From Eledone cirrhosa (Eukaryota > Mollusca > Cephalopoda > Octopoda > Eledonidae): 64,000 bases of DNA. The translations under genes and the position numbers were made by a program. The notes under the pieces are model-generated. The model saw only the letters and a list, made by a program, of their open reading frames with translations, was not told the DNA's origin and searched no databases. The stretch spans positions 9,072,450 through 9,136,449 of the forward strand of contig OZ024740.1 in the NCBI GenBank assembly GCA_964016885.1. Reading direction: 5' to 3'. Positions 1-9,515 of this stretch are shown here, in pieces (positions within the stretch are counted from its first letter, which is position 1; every line of letters starts with the position of its first letter).

Positions 1-104
1 GGTTTCTATTAGTATATCAGTTTCTATTGGTATGTCAGTCTCTATTGGTATATCAGTTTCGATTGGTATATCAGTTTTGATAGGTATATCAGTTTCTATT
101 GGTA
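1..104 (+). repeat. 18-bp satellite array, left edge
   Basis: About six monomers of the TCAGTTTCKATTGGTATR satellite, cut by the window edge on the left. The array stops inside a monomer at ATTGGTA and picks up again, in phase, at TATCAG near 501. It is therefore the left flank of a single insertion and not a separate array. Confidence 0.95.
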
Positions 105-501
105 AATAACTACACCTCTCAAATACAATGACACACGACCGTGACTTCTGGCGTCACGCAGTAATACAGGGTATCCGACCTCCCATGGGTACATGCTGAA
201 GCATATAAACCATATGCCCCCACTCCCTGCACCGCAAGGTGGTCGTGGAGGTGCCACGGCAAAAAAGCACCCAGCCCACACTGTAAAGTGGACGTGTAGG
301 CGCCACGAAAAAGCACCCAGCACTCACTGTAAATGAGGTTGGTGTTAGGAAGGGCATCCAGCTGTAGAAACCAAGCCAGATCAGTTCCTGTATGAGCAAG
401 GCATGGTCAGCCGACCAGACACTGCACACAACAGGACAACCTGTCTAACCCATGCTAGCGTGGAAGAACGGACGTAAAACGGTGATGATGATGATGATGA
501 T
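105..501 (+). mobile_element. 5'-truncated RTE-type LINE, subfamily RTE-C
   Basis: This non-satellite insert begins within the last codons of an RTE ORF, continues through a 3' UTR and ends in a (TGA)n/(GAT)n tail at about 482-501. The UTR contains the words GTTAGGAAGGGCATCCA and CATGCTAGCGTGG. They match the RTE-B 3' UTR (near 37710 and 37926) but with many differences, so this is a related, distinct subfamily. At first sight it looks like a SINE, but the recognisable coding remnant at 110-199 makes it a truncated LINE. The flanking satellite is uninterrupted in phase and I see no clear target-site duplication. Confidence 0.8.
110..199 (+). pseudogene. C-terminal remnant of an RTE-C ORF2-like protein
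   Basis: The frame starting at 110 reads LHLSNTMTHDRDFWRHAVI and ends at a TGA at 197-199. It aligns without gaps to the end of the RTE-B protein (LHLSKTMSLDRDLWRYSVI), with conserved LHLS, TM, DRD, WR and AVI/SVI. It is too short to have any function. Its value is diagnostic: it shows that the 105-501 insert is the 3' end of an autonomous LINE family. The frame was found by hand translation and is a 5'-truncated relic with no start codon of its own. Confidence 0.8.
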
Positions 502-3500
502 ATCAGTTTCGATTGGTATGTCAGTTTCTATTGGTGTGACAGTTTCGATTGGTATGTCAGTTTCGATTGGTATGTCAGTTTCTATTGGTATGTCAGTTTC
601 GATGAGTATATCAGTTTCTATTGGTATGTCAGTTTCGATTTGTATATCAGTTTCGATTGGTATGTCAGTGTCAATTGCTACATCAGTTTCGATTGGTGTG
701 ACAGTTTCGATTAGTATATCAGTTTCTATTGGTATGTCAATTTCGATTGGTATGTCAGTTTCGATTGGTATATCAGTTTCGAATGTTATTGCAATCTCGA
801 TTGGTATGTCAATTTCGATTGGTATATCAGTTTTGATTAGTATATCAGTCTCTATTGGTATATCAGTTTCGATTGGTATATCAGTTTCTATTGGTATGTC
901 AGTTTCTATTAGTATATCAGTTTTGATTGGTATATCAGTTTCGATTAGTATATCAGTTTCGATTGGTATGTCAGTTTCGATTAGTATATCAGTTTGTATT
1001 GGTATGTCAGTTTCTATTGGTATATCAGTTTCGATTGGTATATCAGTTTCGATTGGTATGTCAATTTCGATTGGTTTGTCAGTTTTGATTGGTATATCAG
1101 ATTTGACTGGTATATTACTTTGTATTGCTATATCAATTTCTATTGGTATGTCAGTTTCAATTGGTATGTCAGTTTCTATTGGTATATCAGTTTTGATTGA
1201 TATGTCAGTTTTTATTGGTATGTCAGTTTCTATTAGTATATCAGTTTCTATTGATATGTCAGTCTCTATTGGTATATCAGTTTCGATTGGTATGTCAGTT
1301 TCGATTGGTATATCAGTTTCGATTGGTACGTCAGTTTCGATTTGTATGTCAGTTTCTATTGGTATATCAGTTTCGATTGGTATGTCAGTTTCGAGTAGTA
1401 TATCAGTTTCTATTGGTATATCTGTTTCGATTGGTATGTCAGTTTCTATTGGTATGTTTGTTTCGATTAGTATATCAGTTTCTATTGGTATGTCAGTCTC
1501 TATTGGTATATCAGTTTCGATTGGTATATCAGTTTCTATTGGTATATCAGTTTCGATTGGTATGTCAGTTTCGATTGCTATGTCAGTTTCGATTGGTATG
1601 TCAGTTTTGATTGGTATATCAGTTTCGAATGGTATTTCAATCTCGCTTGGTATGTCAGCTTCGATTGGTATATCAGTTTCGATTGGTATATCAGTTTCGA
1701 TTGGTATGTTAGTTTCTATTGGTATGTCAGTTTCGATTAGTATATCAGTTTCTATTGGTATGTCAGTTTCGATTGGTATGTTAATCCTCTATTTGTATGT
1801 CAGTTTCTATTGGTATGTCAGTTTCAATTGGTATGTCACTTTTAATTGGTATGTCAGTTTCTATTGGTATATCAGTTTTGATTGGTATGTCAGTTTCTAT
1901 TGGTATATCAGTTTCAATTGGTATGTTAGTTTCTATTGGTATATCAGTTTCGATTGGTATATCAGTTTCTATTGGTATATCAGTTTCGATTGGTATGTCA
2001 GTTTCGATTGGTATATCAGTTTCGAGTGGTATGTCAGTTTCGATTGGTATGTCAGTTTCGATTGCTATGTCAGTTTCTATTGGTATGTCAGTTTCTATTG
2101 TTAGATCAGTTTTGAATGGTATTTCAATCTCGATTGGTATGTTAGTTTCTATTGGAACGTCAGTTTCGATTAGTATATCAGCTTCTATTGGTATGTCAGT
2201 TCCGATTGGTATGTTAGTCCTCGATTTGTATGTCTGTTTCTATTGGTATATCAGTTTCGATTGGTATGTCAGTTTCAATTAGGATATCAGTTTCTATTTG
2301 TATATCAGTTTCGATTGGCATATCAGTTTCTATTGGTATATCAGTTTTGACTGGTATGTCAATTTCTATTGTTATATCAGTTGTGATTGGTATGTCAGTT
2401 TCTATTCGTATGTCAGTTTCTATTGGTATGTCAGTTTCAATTGGTATGTCAGTTTCGATTGTTATGTCAGTCTCTATTGGTATATCAGTTTCGATTGGTA
2501 TGTCAGTTTCGATTAGTATATCAGTTCCTATAGGTGTCAGTTTCTATTGGTATATCAGTTTCGATTGGTATGTCAGTTTCGATTAGTATATCAGTTTCTA
2601 TTGGTACGTCATTTTCTATTTGTATATCAGTTTCGATTGGTATATCAGTTTCGATTGGTATGTCAGTTAATATTGGTATGTCAGTTTCGATTGGTATATC
2701 AGTTTCGATTGGTATGTCAGTTTCTATTGGTATGTCAGTTTCTATTAGTATATTAGTTGCTATTGGTATGTCAGTCTCTATTGGTATATCAGTTTCGATT
2801 GGTATGTAAGTTTCTATTGGTATATCAGTTTCGATTGATATGTCAGTTTCGATTTTTATATCAGTTTCTATTGGTATGTCAGTTTCGATTGGTATATCAG
2901 TTTCGATTGGTATATCAGTTTCGATTTGTATGTCAATTTCGATTGGTATGACAGTTTCGATTGGTATATCAGTTTCTATTGGTATATCAGTTTCAATTGG
3001 TATGTTAGTTTCTATTGGTATGTCAGTTTCGATTAGTATATCAGCTTCTATTGGTATGTCTGTTTTATAGGTATGTTAGTCCTCGATTTGTATGTCAGTT
3101 TCTATTGGTATATCAGTTTCGATTGATATGTCAGTTTCAATTAGTACATCAGTTTCTATTGGTATATCACTTTCTATTGCTATATCAGTTTCTATTGGTA
3201 TGTCAGTTTCGATTGGTATGTCAGTTTCTATTGGTGTGACAGTTTCGATTGGTATGTCAGTTTCGATTGGTATGTCAGTTTCTATTGGTATGTCAGTTTC
3301 AATGAGTATATCAGTTTCTATTGGTATGTCAGTTTCGATTTGTATATCAGTTTCGATTGGTATGTCAGTGTCAATTGCTACATCAGTTTCGATTGGTGTG
3401 ACAGTTTCGATTAGTATATCAGTTTCTATTGGTATGTCAGTTTCTATTGGTATATCAGTTTTGATTGGTATATTAGTATCGATTGGTATGTCAATTTCGA

Positions 3501-6500
3501 TTGGTATGTCAGTTTCGATTGGTATATCAGTTTCGAATGTTATTGCAATCTCGATTGGTATGTCAATTTCGATTGGTATATCAGTTTTGATTAGTATATC
3601 AGTCTCTATTGGTATATCAGTTTCGATTGGTATATCAGTTTCTATTGGTATGTCAGTTTCTATTAGTATATCAGTTTTGATTGGTATATCAGTTTCGATT
3701 AGTATATCAGTTTCGATTGGTATGTCAGTTTCGATTAGTATATCAGTTTGTATTGGTATGTCAGTTTCTATTGGTATATCAGTTTCGATTGGTATATCAG
3801 TTTCGATTGGTATGTCAATTTCGATTGGTTTGTTAGTTTTGATTGGTATATCAGATTTGACTGGTATATTACTTTGTATTGCTATATCAATTTCTATTGG
3901 TATGTCAGTTTCAATTGGTATGTCAGTTTCTATTGGTATATCAGTTTTGATTGATATGTCAGTTTTTATTGGTATGTCAGTTTCTATTAGTATATCAGTT
4001 TCTATTGATATGTCAGTCTCTATTGGTATATCAGTTTCGATTGGTATGTCAGTTTCGATTGGTATATCAGTTTCGATTGGTACGTCAGTTTCGATTGGTA
4101 TGTCAGTTTCTATTGGTATATCAGTTTCGATTGGTATGTCAGTTTCGAGTAGTATATCAGTTTCTATTGGTATATCTGTTTCGATTGGTATGTCAGTTTC
4201 TATTGGTATGTTTGTTTCGATTAGTATATCAGTTTCTATTGGTATGTCAGTATCTATTGGTATATCAGTTTCGATTGGTATATCAGTTTCTATTGGTATA
4301 TCAGTTTCGATTGGTATGTCAGTTTCGATTGGTATGTTAGTTTCTATTGGTATGTCAGTTTCGATTAGTATATCAGTTTCTATTGGTATGTCAGTTTCGA
4401 TTGGTATGTTAATCCTCTATTTGTATGTCAGTTTCTATTGGTATGTCAGTTTCAATTGGTATGTCACTTTTAATTGGTATGTCAGTTTCTATTGGTATAT
4501 CAGTTTCGATTGGTATGTCAGTTTCTATTGGTATATCAGTTTCAATTGGTATGTTAGTTTCTATTGGTATATCAGTTTCGATTGGTATATCAGTTTCTAT
4601 TGGTATATCAGTTTCGATTGGTATGTCAGTTTCGATTGGTATATCAGTTTCGAGTGGTATGTCAGTTTCGATTGGTATGTCAGTTTCGATTGCTATGTCA
4701 GTTTCTATTGGTATGTCAGTTTCTATTGTTAGATCAGTTTTGAATGGTATTTCAATCTCGATTGGTATGTTAGTTTCTATTGGAACGTCAGTTTCGATTA
4801 GTATATCAGCTTCTATTGGTATGTCAGTTCCGATTGGTATGTTAGTCCTCGATTTGTATGTCTGTTTCTATTGGTATATCAGTTTCGATTGGTATGTCAG
4901 TTTCAATTAGGATATCAGTTTCTATTTGTATATCAGTTTCGATTGGCATATCAGTTTCTATTGGTATATCAGTTTTGACTGGTATGTCAATTTCTATTGT
5001 TATATCAGTTGTGATTGGTATGTCAGTTTCTATTCGTATGTCAGTTTCTATTGGTATGTCAGTTTCAATTGGTATGTCAGTTTCGATTGTTATGTCAGTC
5101 TCTATTGGTATATCAGTTTCGATTGGTATGTCAGTTTCGATTAGTATATCAGTTCCTATAGGTGTCAGTTTCTATTGGTATATCAGTTTCGATTGGTATG
5201 TCAGTTTCGATTAGTATATCAGTTTCTATTGGTACGTCAGTTTCTATTTGTATATCAGTTTCGATTGGTATATCAGTTTCGATTGGTATGTCAGTTAATA
5301 TTGGTATGTCAGTTTCGATTGGTATATCAGTTTCGATTGGTATGTCAGTTTCTATTGGTATGTCAGTTTCTATTAGTATATTAGTTGCTATTGGTATGTC
5401 AGTCTCTATTGGTATATCAGTTTCGATTGGTATGTAAGTTTCTATTGGTATATCAGTTTCGATTGATATGTCAGTTTCGATTTTTATATCAGTTTCTATT
5501 GGTATGTCAGTTTCGATTGGTATATCAGTTTCGATTGGTATATCAGTTTCGATTTGTATGTCAATTTCGATTGGTATGACAGTTTCGATTGGTATATCAG
5601 TTTCTATTGGTATATCAGTTTCAATTGGTATGTTAGTTTCTATTGGTATGTCAGTTTCGATTAGTATATCAGCTTCTATTGGTATGTCTGTTTTATTGGT
5701 ATGTTAGTCCTCGATTTGTATGTCAGTTTCTATTGGTATATCAGTTTCGATTGATATGTCAGTTTCAATTAGTACATCAGTTTCTATTGGTATATCACTT
5801 TCTATTGCTATATCAGTTTCTATTGGTATGTCAGTTTCAATTGGTATGTCAGTTTCTATTGGTATGTCAGTTTCGATGTGTATATCAGTTTCTATTGATA
5901 TGTCAGTCTCTATTGGTATATCAGTTTCGATTGGTATGTCAGTTTCGATTGGTATATCAGTTTCGACTGGTATGTCAGTTTCGATTGGTATATCAGTTTT
6001 GAATGGTATTTCAATCTCGATTGGTATGTCAGTTTCGTTCGGTATGTTAGTCCTCGATTTGTATGTTAGTTTCTATTGGTATATCAGTTTCGATTGGTAT
6101 GTCAGTTTCAATTGGTATGTCAATTTCGATTGGTATGTCAGTTTCGATTGGTATATAAGTTTCTATTGCTATATCAGTTTCTATTGGTATATCAGTGTCG
6201 ATTGGTATGTCAGTTTCTATGGGTATATCAGTTTCAATTGGTATGTCAATTTCTATTGGTATGTCATTGGTATATCAGTTTCGAATGGTATGTCTGACTT
6301 GATTGGTATATCAGTTTCTATTGGTATATCAGTTTCGATTGGTATGTCAGTTTCTATTGGTATATCAGTTTCGATTAGTATGTCAGTTTCTATTGCTATA
6401 TGAGTTTCTATTGGTATATCAGTTTCTATTGGTATATCAGTTTCTATTGGTATGTCCGTTTTGATGGGTATGTCAGTTTCTATAGGCATATCAGTTTTGA

Positions 6501-7889
6501 TTGTTATGTTAGGTTCTATTGGTATGTCAGTTTCGATTAGTATGTCAGTTTCGATTGGTATGTCAGTCCTCGAGTTGTATGTCAGTTTCTATTGGTATAT
6601 CAGTTTCGATTTTATGTCAGTTTCGATTAGTATATCAGTTTCTATTGGTATGTCATTTTCTATTGGTATGTCAGTTTTGATTGGTATATCAGATTCGACA
6701 GGTATATCACTTTCTATTGCTATATCAGTTTCTATTGGTATGTCAGTTTCAATTCGGATGTCAGTTTCTATTGGTATATCAGTTTTGATTGGTATGTCAG
6801 TTTCGATTGGTATATCAGTTTCGATTGGTATATCAGTTTCGATTGGTATGTTAGTTTCTATTGGTATGTCAGTTTCGATTAGTATATTAGTTTCTATTGG
6901 TATGTCAGTTTCGATTGGTATGTTAGTCCTCTATTCGTATGTCAGTTTCTATTGGTATATCAGTTTCCATTGGTATGTCAGTTTCGATTAGTATATCAGT
7001 TTCTATCTGTATGTCAGTTTCTATTGGTATATCAATTTCTATTGCTATATCAGTTTCTATTGGTACATCAGTTTCAATTGGTATGTCAGTTTCTATTGGT
7101 ATATCAGTTTCAATTGGTATGTTAGTTTCTATTGGTATATCAGTTTCTATTGGTATATCAGTTTCGATTGGTATGTCAGTTTCTATTGGTATATCAGTTT
7201 CAATTGGTATGTTAGTGTCTATTGGTATATCAGATTCGATTAGTATGTCAGTTTCGATTAGTATATTAGTTTCTATTGGTATATCAGTTTCGATTGGTAT
7301 ATCAGTTTCTTTTGGTATATCAGTTTCGATTGGTATGTCAGTTTCGATTGGTATGTCAGTTTCGATTGCTATGTCAGTTTCGATTGCTATGTCAGTTTCG
7401 ATTGGTATGTCAGTTTCGATTGGTATATCAGTTTTGAATGGTATTTCAATCTCGATTGGTATGTTAGTTTCTATTGGTATGTCAATTTTGATTAGTATAT
7501 CAGCTTCTATTGGTATGTCAGTTCCGATTGGTATGTTAGTCCTCGATTTGTATGTCAGTTTCTATTGGTATATCAGTTCCGATTGGTATGTCAGTTTCAA
7601 TTGTTATATCAGTTGCGATTGGTATGTCAGTTTCCATTGGTATGTCAGTTTCGATTATTATATCAGTTACTATTGGTATGTCAGTTTCGATTGGTATGTC
7701 AGTTTCGATTGTTATGTCAGTCTCTATTGGTATATAAGTTTCGATTGGTATGTCAGTTTCGATTAGTATATCAGTTCCTATATTTGTCAGTTTCTATTGG
7801 TATATCAGTTTCGATTGGTATGTCAGTTTCGATTAGTATATCAGTTTCTATTGGTACGTCAGTTTCTATTTGTATATCAGTTTCGTTTG
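502..7889 (+). repeat. 18-bp satellite array, block 1
   Basis: About 410 uninterrupted monomers. The variable sites are K (G, T or, less often, A) in TTTCKATT and R (A or G) in TATRTCAG. Common rarer variants change GGT to AGT, GCT, TGT or GTT, and TCAG to TTAG. Monomers of other length also recur, such as the 19-bp TTAGTCCTCGATTTGTATG form (near 2214, 3076, 4842, 5704) and a 16-bp form ending TATAGGTG (near 2530 and 5158). No gene is supported. The long open frames follow from an 18-bp unit without stops. Confidence 0.95.
518..5845 (+). repeat. 2.7-kb tandem duplication within the satellite
   Basis: The segment from about 518 to 3217 is repeated from about 3218 to 5845. The shift is 2700 bp at first, then 2754 bp after a 54-bp (3-monomer) gain near 3440-3495, then 2628 bp after a 126-bp (7-monomer) loss near 4335. 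Rare variants occur in the same order in both copies: TTGGTGTGACAG, TCGAATGTTATTGC, TTGACTGGTATATTAC and the 19-bp monomers. A third homologous copy starts near 18920. Both indels are whole multiples of 18 bp, as expected for unequal exchange or slippage between monomers. Confidence 0.85.
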
Positions 7890-8110
7890 GTATATATATA
7901 TTTTTCTTGGGCTCTGCTAGAGTCAGCAGCAACACACAACCACGTGTTGCTACACACACACAAGAGGAAAGAGAAAAAAAAAAAAAAAAAAATTTAAAAT
8001 TTATGAGACCAATAGAGATATGTACATTTATATATTTATATCTAGATATTGCTATCATCATTTACAGTCCCTCTGTGTTTAATGTATGTTCATTAGTATA
8101 TGTGTTGTTA
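7890..8110 (+). other. RTE-A 5' end: AT-rich leader with A-run
   Basis: From the satellite junction the sequence passes through TATATATATTTTTC, a CA-rich stretch and a 19-A run (about 7974-7992), then AT-rich DNA with TATATTTATATC-like words. No protein-coding signal is visible. A 260-codon frame that crosses from the satellite into this leader loses the MSVSIG pattern at the junction and is not credible. An internal promoter would be expected somewhere in the 5' region of an active LINE, but I see no diagnostic box. Confidence 0.5.
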
Positions 8111-8411
8111 TCTCTGCTTGCATTTTGCATATATACATATATATATCTATATATATGCTTGCGTGACCCCTCTCAAAAATTTGTTGGATTTTCTAATTGG
8201 ATACCCCAACACTGGATACCAACACTGAATACACCTGAACTTCTACCAGGAAATCTTTCGTTGTCATTTCTGCTTGCATTTTACATATATAGATATATAT
8301 ATCAATGGTTGCGTGGACCCCTCTTAAAGATTCGTTGGATTTTCTAATTGGATACCCCGAAACTGGATACCAATCACTGAATACACCTGAACTTCTACCA
8401 GGAAATCTTTC
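8111..8411 (+). repeat. Two ~149-bp direct repeats in the RTE-A 5' region
   Basis: 8111-8259 and 8267-8411 are about 90% alike by eye. Each runs from TCTGCTTGCATTTTRCATATAT through TTGCGTG, TTGTTGGATTTTCTAATTGG / TTCGTTGGATTTTCTAATTGG and ACACCTGAACTTCTACCAGG to GAAATCTTTC. Tandem monomers of this size upstream of a LINE ORF resemble the promoter monomers of some other LINEs, such as mouse L1. That is only an analogy and no promoter activity is shown. Confidence 0.85.
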
Positions 8412-8553
8412 ATATCAGTGAAAATTTTCTTTTCTTTGCTTCATATATATATATTATATATACTTGTCCGCCATTGCAAAAGGCCATAAATTCAAAATTT
8501 TGAAGAGAGAGGAAAAGAGAGAAGTGATCTATGAACTTGTAACATCTCACTTA

Positions 8554-9076
8554 CCCCCCCCCCCCGTCACCACAATAACAATAACGCCTACACTCGCTCC
8601 CCACCATCACCACATTACTCTAAGGTCGCTGTCCTGTCCCCTGTTGACATACTGCTGACTATCTTTTGATGTATGTATGTGTATATACATATGTGTATGT
8701 GTGTGTATATGTATATCTCTGTGGATGCGACCAGATTTCAACACAGCAACAACTACAACAACAACAGCAGCAACACCAACAACAACAACAACAGCAACAA
8801 CACCATCGTCTGTGTTGAATGTGTGTGTATGTATTTGTATATATGCGACAGCAATAACAGCATCAACACCATTGTCTGCAGCAACAGCAGCAGTGAAATG
8901 AAGGACAACAACAACAGTAACAACTACAATAACAACTACAGCACCAACAACTGTCACCACCATCACTGACCATCCACCACCACCACGCTGATACCATCCA
9001 CCACCACCACACTGACACCATCCACCACCGCCATTACCAGCGTAAACAAACAATTATTATTGTTATTGTTATTATA
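8554..9076. repeat. Low-complexity stretch: C-run, GT/AT-rich, CAA/CAG/ACC/ATT trinucleotides
   Basis: A 12-C run at 8554-8565 is followed by TATGTGTGTATA-type DNA (8668-8720). Next come CAACAACAG and related runs (about 8736-8805 and 8875-8950), ACCACC runs (8953-9035) and an ATT/GTT run (9048-9076). Long frames here on both strands (for example 8607-9053 on the minus strand, mostly V, G and H) simply translate these repeats. Nothing indicates a gene. Confidence 0.8.
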
Positions 9077-9295
9077 TACAAGCCGAACTGGACTGGGAAA
9101 GGTCAACAGTTGACATGATAGTGATTTTGACGATTTTGACTTTGATTTTGATTTTGTATCAGTACTGTCGGTAATATATGTATATATATATATGTGTTTG
9201 TGAGTTGTGTGTGTGATTGTATTCATGAATGAGTGTTGGTATGTGTGGTTGTGGTTTGTATGCATGAGTATTAGTGTGTGAGTCGTGTCAATAAG

Positions 9296-9480
9296 TTTTT
9301 TTTTTTTTTTTTTTTTTTTTAATGACCATGCTGTAAAATGGAGGGGTAGAGAGGGCCCTTGAGTCTAGTAAGACATCCTCACTAGTGCTGGTGGCACAAA
9401 TAAAAGCACCCAGTCCATGCTGTAAAGTGGCGCTGGTGTTAGGAAGGGCATCCAACCAGTGTATCAATGCCAAAAAGCTT
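9296..9480 (+). other. 25-T run and UTR module shared with RTE-B/C 3' UTRs
   Basis: A run of 25 T (9296-9320) precedes a ~160-bp module with CATGCTGTAAA, AAAGCACCCAGTCCATGCTG, TAAAGTGG and GGTGTTAGGAAGGGCATCCA. The same words in the same order make up the 3' UTRs of RTE-B (37641-37865) and RTE-C (near 250-370). In RTE-A the module lies just 5' of the ORF, not 3' of it. It may come from read-through of an upstream element's tail or be a module exchanged between families. Confidence 0.7.
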
Positions 9481-9515
9481 ATCAGCACAGCAACAAAACA
9501 GCATAGAAAAAAAAT

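Noticed and set aside
105..501. tRNA-derived SINE
   Set aside because: I see no A and B box arrangement, and the 5' part encodes an RTE C-terminus.
502..7889. CRISPR array
   Set aside because: Repeats are contiguous 18-mers without unique spacers, and there are no cas genes. The surrounding LINEs are eukaryotic.
7565..8347. 260-codon frame crossing from satellite into the RTE-A 5' region (copy at 23499)
   Set aside because: The repeat pattern ends at the insertion junction and the remainder translates AT-rich and A-run sequence.
8607..9053. Minus-strand frame rich in Gly, Val and His as a gene
   Set aside because: It follows trinucleotide and GT runs in the RTE-A 5' region and shows no domain.
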